Origin: Mesorhizobium sp. YC-39
GTDB taxonomy: Bacteria > Pseudomonadota > Alphaproteobacteria > Rhizobiales > Rhizobiaceae
Direction: 5' to 3'
NCBI RefSeq assembly: GCF_025753795.1
Contig: NZ_JAOWPS010000001.1
Coordinates: 744,001 to 808,000, forward strand
Length of the DNA: 64,000 nt
Of the stretch, positions 36,071 to 45,423 are shown in pieces (position 1 is the stretch's first letter; every line of letters starts with the position of its first letter). The position numbers and the translations under genes were made by a program. The notes below the pieces were generated by a model. It was given only the letters and a program-made list of their open reading frames with translations, did no database searches and was not told where the DNA came from.

Positions 36071-36961
36071 ATGACCAGAACCTATCGTGCCTCGGCGGGC
36101 ATCATGCTGGCGCCCGCCGTGACATTGATCGGCGTTTTCATCCTGCTGCCGATGCTGCTCACCGTCTGGCTGTCGTTCCAGGACTGGTCAACGCAGACGC
36201 CCTTTGCCAATGCGAGCTTCGTCGGCCTCGATAATTTTCGCGAGATCTTCGGCCCGACCTCGGTCGGACGCGATTTCAAGGGGGCTCTCGTCAACACGGC
36301 GCTCTACACCGCGCTGTCCGTCATCCTGATCCTGCCACTGTCGGTCGCCTTCGGCCTGATGGTCTATCAGCGTGACGTTGCCGGCGGCACGGCGCTGCGC
36401 ACGGTGCTTTTCTCCACCTATATGGTGCCGATGATCGCCGTGGCGCTGGTCTGGTCAAAACTCTATTCGCCGAGCGAAGGGCCGCTCAACCAGATGCTTG
36501 GCCTGGTCGGGATCGGCCCGCAGCCCTGGCTGTCCTCGCCGCGCTCGGCGCTGGTCTCGATCGTCTTCCTCAATGTCTGGCAGCAGGTCGGCTACTTTAC
36601 CGTCCTGGCGATCGCCGGGCTGACGCAGATCCCCGGCAGCCTCTACGAGGCGGCGAAGCTCGACGGTGCCAGCCGGCGCGAGCAGTTCCGCTTCATCACG
36701 CTGCCGCTGTTGCGGCGCACGCTGCTTTTCAGCGCCGTCATTGGCATCATCAATGCGGTGCAGGTGTTCGAGCCGGTGGCGCTGATCACTCAGGGCGGGC
36801 CGGTCGGCTCGACCAATGTGCTCACCTATCACATCCGCCGCGTCGGCATCGAGCGAGCGCAAGGCGGGCTGGGCTCGGCCATGGCGGTGATGCTGATGCT
36901 GGCGCTGGTGGTCGTCGTCTGCGCGCTGTTTGCCCTCGCCAACCGGAAGGACGACGAATGA
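36071..36961 (+). CDS. Sugar ABC transporter permease (MalF type)
   Basis: 296 residues with six helices. The first is IMLAPAVTLIGVFILLPMLL, and the EAA loop is LYEAAKLDGASRREQFRFIT near residue 192. Starts 57 bases after the binding protein and overlaps the next permease by ATGA. Confidence 0.92.
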   Translation: MTRTYRASAGIMLAPAVTLIGVFILLPMLLTVWLSFQDWSTQTPFANASFVGLDNFREIFGPTSVGRDFKGALVNTALYTALSVILILPLSVAFGLMVYQRDVAGGTALRTVLFSTYMVPMIAVALVWSKLYSPSEGPLNQMLGLVGIGPQPWLSSPRSALVSIVFLNVWQQVGYFTVLAIAGLTQIPGSLYEAAKLDGASRREQFRFITLPLLRRTLLFSAVIGIINAVQVFEPVALITQGGPVGSTNVLTYHIRRVGIERAQGGLGSAMAVMLMLALVVVVCALFALANRKDDE

Positions 36962-37833
36962 GCGCGGCAGGGTTCTCAGGATCGTCGCGCCGGTTGTCGC
37001 GCCGGCGCCAGTCTGGACGCCGGGCGCTGCTCGCCACGCTGATGCTGCTGGTCGCCGTGGCGTCGGCCTTCCCGCTGGTGTGGATGGTGCTCTCCAGCCT
37101 GAAGACGCCAGCCGAAACGATGCAGGTACCGCCCGTGTGGATACCGCGCGCCCCGAACCTGGAGGCCTACGAGAAAGTCTCCGGCGTCATCAATGTCGGC
37201 CGCTCGATGTGGAATTCCTTGGTCATCGCCTCGATCACCACTGCCGGCATCCTTCTCACCAGCATGATGGCCGGCTACGCCTTCGCCAAATACAGCTTTC
37301 CCGGTCGCTCGCTGCTGTTTTCCGTGCTGATCGCCACCATGTTCCTGCCGCCGATCGTGACGCTGATCCCGCTCTATCGCCTGGTCGGCTCGATCGGGCT
37401 GAATGCCAGCCTCGCCGGCATCATCGTGCCCAATCTCGCCAACGCCTTTGGCATCTTCCTGATGCGTCAGTTCATATTAGGCGTGCCGGACGATCTCATC
37501 GACGCCGCGCGCATGGACGGCGCGTCGGAACTGCTGATCCTGTTCAAGATCGTCGCGCCAAGCGTCGCTCCGGCGATCGCGGCACTGGCGCTGTTCGCCT
37601 TCGTCTACCACTGGAATAGCTATCTGTGGCCGCTCACCGTGCTCCAGGGCAACGCCGAGGATTATCCGATCGTCATCAGCCTTAGCCGGCTGCTCAGCTA
37701 CAACAGAGGCGCCCTCAACACCGGCCTGGTGATGGCCGGCGCGACGCTCGCCGTGCTGCCGCCGCTCATCCTGTTCGTCTTCCTGCAGCGCTTCTTCGTC
37801 GACTCCATCGTCGGCTCGGCCATCAAGGGCTGA
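36958..37833 (+). CDS. Sugar ABC transporter permease (MalG type)
   Basis: 291 residues. After a basic head (RRLSRRRQSGRRALLA) come six helices, and the EAA loop is LIDAARMDGASELLILFKIV near residue 180. It is the last gene of the operon; the convergent alcohol dehydrogenase ends 30 bases away, so no ATPase gene can follow. Confidence 0.92.
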   Translation: MSAAGFSGSSRRLSRRRQSGRRALLATLMLLVAVASAFPLVWMVLSSLKTPAETMQVPPVWIPRAPNLEAYEKVSGVINVGRSMWNSLVIASITTAGILLTSMMAGYAFAKYSFPGRSLLFSVLIATMFLPPIVTLIPLYRLVGSIGLNASLAGIIVPNLANAFGIFLMRQFILGVPDDLIDAARMDGASELLILFKIVAPSVAPAIAALALFAFVYHWNSYLWPLTVLQGNAEDYPIVISLSRLLSYNRGALNTGLVMAGATLAVLPPLILFVFLQRFFVDSIVGSAIKG

Positions 37834-37863
37834 TTGGCGGGGGACACGGCGGAGGCCGGACCG

Positions 37864-38937
37864 TCAGCTCTCGCTATCCGCCGCGACCTTTTCGCGGCGA
37901 GGTGGGTGTTTGTCGGATCCATAGACAATAGCTTGCCGCCCTTCGGCGTTTCCGGCTTTCAGCAGGTGCAGTGCGCTGGTCGCCTCGGCGAGCGTGACGC
38001 GCTCTACCTGTGCCTCGAACGGCTGCGCCTCATGCAGTTGAATCAGTTCCTGCATCTGCGCGCGCGTGCCGACGCTAGTACCCGTTATCCAGACCCCACT
38101 CGCGGTAAGCCACTCCTGGCTCAGCGGCACCGGTTGCGAGACCATAGCCGCCGCGATGATCCTGCCACGCGGACGGATTGCCGCGATCATGGAGTCCCAG
38201 GTTGCCGGCGTCGGCGCAAAATTGATGCAGACATGGGCACGCAAGTTCGCCGGCCAGTTATTGGCGAGGCCAGGCGAGGCTAGAAATGTGTGCTCGGCGC
38301 CAAGCGACGCTGCAAGGTTGAGCTTGGCTTCATCGGTGTCAACGGCAACGACAGTTGCACCGAGCCGCCGGGCGATCTGGACCGCATAGAGGCCCAAGCC
38401 GCCGCAGCCGAATATGGCGCAAGTTTCTCCCGCGGCAATTCCCGCCCGCCTCACGGCGCCAAAAGCGGTCAGGCCCGCACACATCAACGGTGCCAGCACT
38501 GCGGCATCGCCCCGATCCGGCATTCGCGCGGCAAAACCTGCGTCGGCAACGACGTATTCCGCAAAAGTGCCGGCAACATCGAAGCCATGAGCCCGCTGGT
38601 GCTGGCAGAAGGACTCCATTTCGGAGTGGCATTCATCGCAGTGGCCGCATGTATCGTGAAGCCACGCGATGCCGGCACGCTCGCCGAGGCGCCAGCCTGT
38701 AACGCCGGCGCCCACCTGCACCACCCGGCCGACGCCCTCATGGCCGAGAATTGCTGTCTGTTGCCCCGACGCCGGCCGCAACTGCCCTTGCCATACATGC
38801 ACGTCGGTATGGCATATGCCGCTCGCCTCGAGACGGACCAGTATTTCTCCGGGACCCGGTTCCGGCCGCGGCACACTCATGATGCGCAACGGCTGGCCCG
38901 CGCGTTCCAGCACGGCTGCAAGCATCGTGTGGTTCAT
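37864..38937 (-). CDS. Zinc-dependent alcohol dehydrogenase
   Basis: 357 residues of the medium-chain family. Catalytic zinc ligands lie in GICHTDVHVW near residue 41 and GHEGVGRV near residue 65. The structural-zinc cysteines are CGHCDECHSEMESFC near residue 97. The NAD fold is AIFGCGGLGLYAVQIARRLG near residue 173. It begins directly at the stop of the choX-like gene, so it is co-transcribed. It might oxidise an alcohol related to choline or betaine metabolism, but the family is broad and true choline dehydrogenases are of another type. Confidence 0.88.
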   Translation of the reverse strand: MNHTMLAAVLERAGQPLRIMSVPRPEPGPGEILVRLEASGICHTDVHVWQGQLRPASGQQTAILGHEGVGRVVQVGAGVTGWRLGERAGIAWLHDTCGHCDECHSEMESFCQHQRAHGFDVAGTFAEYVVADAGFAARMPDRGDAAVLAPLMCAGLTAFGAVRRAGIAAGETCAIFGCGGLGLYAVQIARRLGATVVAVDTDEAKLNLAASLGAEHTFLASPGLANNWPANLRAHVCINFAPTPATWDSMIAAIRPRGRIIAAAMVSQPVPLSQEWLTASGVWITGTSVGTRAQMQELIQLHEAQPFEAQVERVTLAEATSALHLLKAGNAEGRQAIVYGSDKHPPRREKVAADSES

Positions 38938-39867
38938 CTACAGGCCCAGGGCGCTTTTCACTGCCGGCAAGCCCGGCTGGCCGTCAAGGGTCGAGACGCC
39001 GTCCAGCCATTTCGCCAGCTTGTCCGGGTTGCGCTTGATCATCTCGCGGGCGGCTTCGTCGGCGGATTTTCCCTCCCCCAGGATCATCCGCATGCCATAG
39101 TTTTCATAAGTGAGATCGAATGCAAGATTGGCGAACAGCTTGGCCGCGTTGGGGCATTCTGCCGAAAAGCCCTTGCGGGCGATGGTGCGGACCGTGGCGC
39201 CGCCGAAATTCGGCCCGAACTCGACGTCGCCGCCCGACAGGTAGGTTATCTTGTAGTCGAGATTCATAGGATGCGGTTCCCAACCGAGGAATACGACCCA
39301 GCTCTTGTCTGCCATGGAATTTGAGACCTGCGTCAGCATTGCTGCCTCGCTGGACTCGATAATCTGCCAGTCGCCCAGCCCGTGTCGGTTGGCTGCCACC
39401 ATGTCGAGCAGCGGCTTGTTCGAGCCCGCCTCGATGCCATAGATATTGCCGCCGAACTTGTCGGCGTGGGCAGCGAGATCATCGAAGCTCTTGACGCCCT
39501 GGTCGGCAACGTATTGCGGGACGGCGAGCGTGTATTTGGCGCCCTCCAGGTTGACGCCCAGCACCTCGACCGACCCCTCATCGAAATAGGACTTGTATTC
39601 CTCGTCCTGGACCGGCCGCCAGTTGCCCAGAAAGACATCCATGTCGTTCTCCTTCAGGGCCGAATAGGCAACGCCAAGGCCTAGCAGAGTTTGCGAGGCA
39701 TCATACCCCAGAGAGTCGAGGATCACCTCGGCGGTGGTGTTGGTCAGGGCAATGTCGGTCCAGCCAAGATCCGCCATGCGAACCTTCTGGCATTGTGCCG
39801 CATCGCCGGCGATGGCGGGCGAGGCGATGAGGCCCGAAAGCAAAGCAAATACGACGGTGGTGCGCAT
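38938..39867 (-). CDS. choX: Choline/betaine ABC substrate-binding protein (ChoX type)
   Basis: 309 residues. Signal peptide TTVVFALLSGLIASPAIA, then CQKVRMADLGWTDIALTNTT, the start of OpuAC/ChoX binding proteins. Aromatic residues for a quaternary amine cage are present (MADLGWTD, VFLGNWRPVQD, VFLGWEPHPMN). The start at 39867 has GGAGAA upstream and gives the signal peptide. In rhizobia choX is followed by choW and choV; here an alcohol dehydrogenase follows instead, so it is an orphan binding protein. Confidence 0.85.
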   Translation of the reverse strand: MRTTVVFALLSGLIASPAIAGDAAQCQKVRMADLGWTDIALTNTTAEVILDSLGYDASQTLLGLGVAYSALKENDMDVFLGNWRPVQDEEYKSYFDEGSVEVLGVNLEGAKYTLAVPQYVADQGVKSFDDLAAHADKFGGNIYGIEAGSNKPLLDMVAANRHGLGDWQIIESSEAAMLTQVSNSMADKSWVVFLGWEPHPMNLDYKITYLSGGDVEFGPNFGGATVRTIARKGFSAECPNAAKLFANLAFDLTYENYGMRMILGEGKSADEAAREMIKRNPDKLAKWLDGVSTLDGQPGLPAVKSALGL

Positions 39868-39926
39868 TTTTGTTCCCCAGTTTTCTCCGTGAGACGAGTT
39901 GCCGGTCAACGCTATGACCTTCCAGC

Positions 39927-39961
39927 TGTATGTCAATACAGAATCTTGTATAAGCGTACAA
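39927..39961. promoter_or_regulatory. Two palindromic sites in the choX / regulator gap
   Basis: TGTAT-GTCA-ATACA (39927-39940) and TTGTA-TAAGCG-TACAA (39946-39961) are adjacent inverted repeats in the 118-base divergent gap. They are well placed for the TetR protein encoded at 39986 to repress itself and choX. Confidence 0.6.
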
Positions 39962-39985
39962 AAATCTTATTTGCTAGAAAGACGA

Positions 39986-40618
39986 ATGGCGACTCAACGC
40001 AAGCGAACGAAAATCGAGGACATCCGGCGCGTCGAACTGATCGCGGCCGCGCACCGTGTGTTCCTCGAGCATGGGCTGCAAGGCATGACCTCGGCCCGCA
40101 TATGCCGTGAAGCCGGCATGTCGCCCGGCATTCTTGCCTATTATTTCAAGGGCAAGGACGAGGTTCTGTTCGGCATGGTGCGCTACAATAACCGCTTGCT
40201 GATGGAGGATGTCATCGCGCGGCTGCGCGCGGCGCGGACCGCGTGGGCGCGGTTGGAAGCGATCGTCGAAGGAAACTTTCCCGACTCGGCTTTCACCCGC
40301 CCCATCGCCAACGCCTGGCTGTCGGTCTGCGCCGAGGCAGGCGTAAACCCGCAATATGCCCGGCTCCAGCGGCTGTTTTACCAGCGGCTGCGCTCGAATC
40401 TGGCTTCGGTGTTTGACGGGATGTTCGATGCGACACGCCTGCGCGACGCAAGCCTCGTGATCGCTGCCCTGATCGATGGACTTTGGCTGCGCAAGGCGGC
40501 CACAGACGATGTCGGACGCGACGAAGCCATTACCCTGGTGCTCAGCGGTATCCGCTCTTTGTTGAACAACGGAGAGGAGCAACTGCTGCGCCGACCCGCT
40601 GACGATCGGGAGACGTGA
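39986..40618 (+). CDS. TetR family regulator, BetI-like
   Basis: 210 residues. The N-terminal helix-turn-helix is IEDIRRVELIAAAHRVFLEH with MTSARICREAGMSPGILAYYF, strongly resembling BetI, the choline-responsive repressor. The C-terminal ligand domain includes WARLEAIVEGNFPDSAFTRP and ALIDGLWLRKA. Divergent from choX, which fits choline control. Start at 39986 chosen at the conserved head; a longer frame runs through the operators. Confidence 0.85.
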   Translation: MATQRKRTKIEDIRRVELIAAAHRVFLEHGLQGMTSARICREAGMSPGILAYYFKGKDEVLFGMVRYNNRLLMEDVIARLRAARTAWARLEAIVEGNFPDSAFTRPIANAWLSVCAEAGVNPQYARLQRLFYQRLRSNLASVFDGMFDATRLRDASLVIAALIDGLWLRKAATDDVGRDEAITLVLSGIRSLLNNGEEQLLRRPADDRET

Positions 40619-40640
40619 TCGAACTACACTTAGCCACTCG

Positions 40641-41165
40641 TCAGCCCTTGCGCGGCTTGGCCTCGTCGGACTTCGGCTTTTCCTGCCCTTCGCCGATCCC
40701 GGACTTTGCCGCAAAACTATAGAGAAGGCCCGCCACGACAAGCACCAACAGCGTGCCGAGCGCTGCCACCTGCCACAGGCCAAGCCCGCAAGCCAGGCCG
40801 ATTGCGCCACACAGCCACATGCCGGCGCCGGTGGTGAGCCCGTGGACCTCGCCCCTCGAAAACATGATCGATCCGGCAGCGAGGAAGGCAACGCCGGCGG
40901 TGACCGCTTCGACAACGCGGATCGGATCGACCTTGACGGAGTCCTGCACGAACATTGGCACATGAACGATTTCGATGGTCAGGATACCAAAGGTGGCCGC
41001 CGCCACGCAGACCAGTATATGCGTGCGCAGCCCGGCGGGCCGATTGCGCCATTCGCGTTCGAACCCGATTGCGGCACCGAAGACCGCCGCCAACAGAAGC
41101 CTCGCTGCAATCACCGGAAACGGGACATATGTCGGATGGCCGAATTCTTCGAAGAGTTGTTCCAT
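40641..41165 (-). CDS. MgtC/SapB family membrane protein
   Basis: 174 residues with four to five helices. The family start is VIAARLLLAAVFGAAIGFER with EWRNRPAGLRTHILVCVAAA, then VEAVTAGVAFLAAGSIMFSR and VHGLTTGAGMWLCGAIGLAC. The charged tail KPKSDEAKPRKG is cytoplasmic. MgtC proteins help growth in low magnesium and modulate ATP synthase; the family is sure, the role here is not known. Confidence 0.88.
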   Translation of the reverse strand: MEQLFEEFGHPTYVPFPVIAARLLLAAVFGAAIGFEREWRNRPAGLRTHILVCVAAATFGILTIEIVHVPMFVQDSVKVDPIRVVEAVTAGVAFLAAGSIMFSRGEVHGLTTGAGMWLCGAIGLACGLGLWQVAALGTLLVLVVAGLLYSFAAKSGIGEGQEKPKSDEAKPRKG

Positions 41166-41400
41166 GAATAACCTGGGGAGACTGATCGTCCACAACGTGC
41201 TTGGGCGAGTCGGGTTCCGGAAGGGACCACTGCGCCGAACGCTGCATGGCGGGCAACTCACTGCGGACGGCAGCGGCCGAAGAGACGGCCGCCGGACCGC
41301 CTGTTAGCACGATAATAAGCTTTTAATCATATAGGGAAGGAACCCAAATGCTGGCCCGATTTGGCATGTAAGATGCCGTCGTTCCCAGCGGGTCCGTGAC

Positions 41401-43626
41401 GTGCGCATCAAGAGCCAGATCATTCTCAGCATGGTGAGCGCCGCAGCTTTGATCGGGCTGGTTGGCGGCGTTGCGATTTATACACAGATCGCCACAACCA
41501 GGTTGCTGGGATTGACCGAAGCGACGGCCGTCGCACGGGAATTGGCCGACACGATCGTCTTCAAAGCATCCGATGGCGCACCTTCGCTGTTCGAGCGACC
41601 CGACGCGCTGCGCGAATTCCTGGAGCACCAGCACCATAGCTCGCGCAGGGATTTCCTGATCCTCGACCGCAACAAGGTTCTCCTGGCCCATGCTGCCGAC
41701 GAAGCACACCCCGTCGGCGTGCAGTACGATCACGACGCCGGCAACGAAGTTGGCAAGACTTTGCAGGATGGCGTCCCGCGCAGGTTTATCGATCCTCATG
41801 AAATCAATGACATATTAGCCGTTCCGATCGAATATCCTGAGGGCACGATCATCGGCGCCGTGCTGCTGGAATACGATCCCTTGCTGCGCGACGCCGAACG
41901 GCGCGCGAACGACACGCTTTGGCTGGTCGGCCTCAGCGCGGCAGCCGCCATACTGGTTGCGGCGGGCCTCGCATGGATGCTGCTGCGCCGTTTCGGCGCC
42001 GGCCTCTCAGACATGATGGGAGGCATGGAATCGCTGGCAAAAGGCGATGCCATGACGCGCATAAATCACACCCGCAAGGATGAGTTCGGGCAGTTGGCGC
42101 ATGGCTTCAACACGATGGCCGGCGAGCTTGAATCCTCGCGGGCCCAACTGGTCGCCCAGAAGGCCTACATCGAGGATATCGTTCAGACGGCGGCTGAAGG
42201 CATCGCCGTCCTCGACGGCGATGGCCGGATTGCAAGCGTCAATCCCGCAGCTGCAGCGATGCTTGGACGACGCGCCGACAAGATCGAGGGGCAGGAATGG
42301 GGCTCGGTCATGACTATGCGTGATGCGAGGGGAGGCGAATTCGCTGCTGGGACGTCTCCCGTGGCGTTGGCTTTGACCACTGGCCGTCAACAGCAAAGCG
42401 AAGTGCGCCTGACCAAATCGGATGGCTCGCACGTGCCGGTGATCGCGAGCTGCAGTCCGCTCAGCGGTCCCGACGGAGGTCTCGTCCTTACGCTCAGCGA
42501 CATTAGCGAGCTGCGCCGCGCGGAAGGGGTTGTGAACGAGCGTGCCGAACAACTGGCAGTCCTTAACCGCGAGTTGCACGAGAAGTCGGAGACCACGACT
42601 CGTCTGGTGAAGCTCGGCGAACTGCTGCAGGCCTGCGTTACGTTCCCCGAAGCCTTCTCCGTGGTCGGCACCGCCATGGCCGAATTCCTCGGTGGTTTGA
42701 GCGGAACCGTCCACTTGACCAGCGCGTCGCGCAACCTGGTAGAGGAGATGGCGCATTGGGGCGATGTTCGATCGAGCGCGGCTCAATTTGCGCCGGAAGA
42801 CTGCTGGGCCTTGAGACGCGGCCAGGAGCATGTCGCCGGCCCGGGCATGCTGACGCCGCGTTGCGCGCATATCACCGAGAACGGCGGCAAGGGCTATGTC
42901 TGCATGCCGTTGGCCGCGCAAGGCGAAACGCTGGGCATCCTTCATCTGTGTGAGCCAAATGCGGCTGAGAAGCCGCAATGGCTGGCCGAAAGACAGCAGA
43001 TACTGCGCGGCGTCGTCGACACGCTGGCACTGGCGCTCGCCAATCTGCGCCTGCGCGAGACGCTGCGGCAGCAATCGATCCGGGATCCGAACACCGGCCT
43101 CTTCAACCGGCGATATCTCGAGGAAACCGGCAGCCGCGAACTGCGTCGGGTGGAGCGTTCGGCTCAGCCGCTGGTGGTTATCATGCTCGACGTCGATCAT
43201 TTCAAACAGTTCAACGATACGTTTGGCCACGAAGCCGGCGACCTTGTCTTGAAGCAAGTCGCCGCCACATTGCTCGAGCATGCCAGGGACAGCGATGTCG
43301 TTTCGCGCTACGGCGGTGAGGAATTTGCCCTCGTGATGCCGGGAAGCTCGGTCGAAGAAGGTGCCGGGCGGGCAGAAGTGTTACGCCAGGCAATCAGGCA
43401 GCTTCATTTGACGCATCGTGGCCGCACGCTTGGCACCGTCACAGCCTCGTTCGGCGTCGCGGCTTACCCGGAGCATGGTGCGGGCTGGGCCGAACTCACA
43501 AATGCCGCCGATCACGCGCTCTACGAGGCCAAGGGTCAGGGGCGCGACCGGGTCATCGTCGCGCCGAGCGCCCCCGGTGAGCGGCTGCAGTTGGTATCAC
43601 CTCAGAAACGTGGCCGAGACGCTTAA
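41401..43626 (+). CDS. Diguanylate cyclase with HAMP, PAS and GAF-like domains
   Basis: 741 residues starting at GTG. Domain order: membrane helix (residues 6-28), periplasmic sensor region (30-175), second helix (176-200), HAMP (about 200-255), PAS (about 258-380, EDIVQTAAEGIAVLDGDGRI), GAF-like (about 405-555, with Cys-containing APEDCWALRRG), then GGDEF (about 565-730). The active site is RYGGEEFALV, and an inhibitory RxxD site lies five residues before it (RDSD). So it makes cyclic di-GMP and is product-inhibited. No EAL domain. Free-standing gene; ends in a strong hairpin. Confidence 0.93.
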   Translation: MRIKSQIILSMVSAAALIGLVGGVAIYTQIATTRLLGLTEATAVARELADTIVFKASDGAPSLFERPDALREFLEHQHHSSRRDFLILDRNKVLLAHAADEAHPVGVQYDHDAGNEVGKTLQDGVPRRFIDPHEINDILAVPIEYPEGTIIGAVLLEYDPLLRDAERRANDTLWLVGLSAAAAILVAAGLAWMLLRRFGAGLSDMMGGMESLAKGDAMTRINHTRKDEFGQLAHGFNTMAGELESSRAQLVAQKAYIEDIVQTAAEGIAVLDGDGRIASVNPAAAAMLGRRADKIEGQEWGSVMTMRDARGGEFAAGTSPVALALTTGRQQQSEVRLTKSDGSHVPVIASCSPLSGPDGGLVLTLSDISELRRAEGVVNERAEQLAVLNRELHEKSETTTRLVKLGELLQACVTFPEAFSVVGTAMAEFLGGLSGTVHLTSASRNLVEEMAHWGDVRSSAAQFAPEDCWALRRGQEHVAGPGMLTPRCAHITENGGKGYVCMPLAAQGETLGILHLCEPNAAEKPQWLAERQQILRGVVDTLALALANLRLRETLRQQSIRDPNTGLFNRRYLEETGSRELRRVERSAQPLVVIMLDVDHFKQFNDTFGHEAGDLVLKQVAATLLEHARDSDVVSRYGGEEFALVMPGSSVEEGAGRAEVLRQAIRQLHLTHRGRTLGTVTASFGVAAYPEHGAGWAELTNAADHALYEAKGQGRDRVIVAPSAPGERLQLVSPQKRGRDA

Positions 43627-43700
43627 ACGCCGCCGTGGCGCGCTTGAGCCGCCTTGTTCTCGGCGCTCTCGATCGGCGGAGCCCCCTGCGAAGCGCTGCC

Positions 43701-43744
43701 GCCGGCGATTGAACCGCTCCAGCGCGCCTGGCTCAATCGCCGGC
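43701..43744. terminator. Perfect 12-bp stem-loop after the cyclase
   Basis: GCCGGCGATTGA at 43701-43712 is exactly complementary to TCAATCGCCGGC at 43733-43744 with a 20-base loop. No U run follows, so it may be a factor-dependent end, an RNA-stabilising hairpin, or a protein site. Confidence 0.6.
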
Positions 43745-43845
43745 GCTTGCGTTTGACATCGTCCTTGGCGCATCCTTATCTCTCGCACGATACGACGACC
43801 GATCTCATCACATCAGGAACTTCGGCGGCCCGAAGGAGAGAAACC

Positions 43846-45279
43846 ATGTCACACAATCTGCAGTTCTATATCGACGGCGCATGGGTCGATCCGGTCGTGC
43901 CCAACCGCTTCGACGTCATCGACCCCTCGAACGAAGATGCCTTCGCCCAGATATCGCTAGGCACCAAGGCCGATGTCGACAAGGCGGTGGCAGCCGCCAA
44001 ACGTGCCTTCAACACGTTCGGGTTTACCGAGGCCGCCGAGCGGCTTGATCTGCTGAACCGCATCATCGCGGTCTACAAGAAGCGCAGCGCCGATCTGGCG
44101 CTTGCCGTGTCGCGCGAAATGGGCGCGCCGCGCCAGATGGCGCGGGACAGCCAGGTCGGTATCGGCCTCGCGCATCTGACCAAAATGGCCCAGACGTTGA
44201 AGCGTTTCGAGTTCCGCCACGTGAAGGGCAACAACCTCGTGGTCAAGGAACCGATCGGCGTCGTCGGCCTGATCACGCCGTGGAACTGGCCGCTCAACCA
44301 GATCACCTGCAAAGTCGGTCCGGCCCTTGCCGCCGGCTGCACCATGGTGCTGAAGCCGAGCGAGATCGCGCCGCTCGATGCCATCATCTTCGCCGAGATC
44401 CTCGACGAGGCCGGCGTGCCCAAGGGCGTCTTCAACCTGGTCAATGGCGATGGACCGGGCGTCGGCCAGGCGCTGGCCAGCCATCCCGACGTCGACATGA
44501 TGTCCTTCACCGGCTCGACCCGCGCCGGTATACTGGTAGCCAAGGCCGCCGCCGACACGGTCAAGCGCGTGCATCAGGAACTGGGCGGCAAGTCGGCCAA
44601 TATCCTGTTCCCCGATGTCGACCTCGCAACCGCCGTCAGCAAGGGCGTCGCCGGCTGCTTTAGCAACAGCGGCCAGTCCTGCAACGCGCCGACGCGCATG
44701 TTCGTGCCACGCGACCGCCACGACGAGGCGGCCGCCCATGCAAAGGTGGCGGCGGAAAAGTTCACCGTCGGCCCGGCCGACGCGCCCGGCGTCAAGCTCG
44801 GCCCGGTGGTCAGCCAGACCCAGTTCGACAAGATTCAAGACCTGATCCAGAGCGGCATCGACGAAGGCGCCACGCTGGTGACCGGCGGCCCCGGCCGCCC
44901 CGCCGAACTCAACCGCGGCTATTACATCAGGCCGACGGTGTTCGCCGACGTCACCCACGACATGCGCATCGCCAGGGAAGAAATCTTCGGGCCGGTGCTG
45001 GCGATCATGCCCTACGATACGGTGGAGCAGGCGGTCGAACAGGCCAACGACACAGTCTACGGCCTGGCCTCCTATATCCAGGCCAAGGACATCAAGAAGG
45101 CGCGCGAGGTCGCCGCCCGCATGCGCACCGGCAACGTCTACATCAACTACCCCCAATGGGACGCCAGCCTGCCTTTCGGCGGCTACAAGCAATCCGGCAA
45201 CGGGCGTGAGTATGCCGAATACGGGCTGGAGGATTTCCTCGAGATCAAGGGCATCGCGGGGTACGAGGCGGCGGAGTAG
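43846..45279 (+). CDS. Aldehyde dehydrogenase (NAD-dependent)
   Basis: 477 residues. NAD site: ITPWNWPLNQITCKVGPALA near residue 144 and the FTGSTRAG turn near residue 222. Catalytic Glu in HQELGGKSANIL near residue 245 and catalytic Cys in FSNSGQSCNAPTRM near residue 279. The end DASLPFGGYKQSGNGREYAE is standard. RBS AAGGAGAG precedes ATG 43846. Substrate unknown; a RidA remnant follows, as in several amino-aromatic degradation loci. Confidence 0.92.
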   Translation: MSHNLQFYIDGAWVDPVVPNRFDVIDPSNEDAFAQISLGTKADVDKAVAAAKRAFNTFGFTEAAERLDLLNRIIAVYKKRSADLALAVSREMGAPRQMARDSQVGIGLAHLTKMAQTLKRFEFRHVKGNNLVVKEPIGVVGLITPWNWPLNQITCKVGPALAAGCTMVLKPSEIAPLDAIIFAEILDEAGVPKGVFNLVNGDGPGVGQALASHPDVDMMSFTGSTRAGILVAKAAADTVKRVHQELGGKSANILFPDVDLATAVSKGVAGCFSNSGQSCNAPTRMFVPRDRHDEAAAHAKVAAEKFTVGPADAPGVKLGPVVSQTQFDKIQDLIQSGIDEGATLVTGGPGRPAELNRGYYIRPTVFADVTHDMRIAREEIFGPVLAIMPYDTVEQAVEQANDTVYGLASYIQAKDIKKAREVAARMRTGNVYINYPQWDASLPFGGYKQSGNGREYAEYGLEDFLEIKGIAGYEAAE

Positions 45280-45320
45280 GATTGAGGCCGGCGAAGACGC
45301 CGCCCGTTATCTAGTGTCAA

Positions 45321-45342
45321 GGACGCGGCTTTAGCTGCGTCC
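45321..45342 (+). terminator. Stem-loop after the aldehyde dehydrogenase
   Basis: GGACGCGGC at 45321-45329 pairs with GCTGCGTCC at 45334-45342 (one G-U) around TTTA. A T-rich run does not follow directly, so it is a probable but imperfect intrinsic terminator. Confidence 0.5.
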
Positions 45343-45423
45343 TAGTCGTCGATCCCTCGTGATTTCTATAAGATGCCGTTTTCGGGCCGCCTAGTTGCCA
45401 GCCAAGATGGCGGATCAGTCAGT

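Noticed and set aside
41348..41371. Eight-codon frame MLARFGM before the diguanylate cyclase
   Set aside because: It has a purine-rich stretch upstream but no codon bias, hairpins or conservation evidence for a leader peptide.
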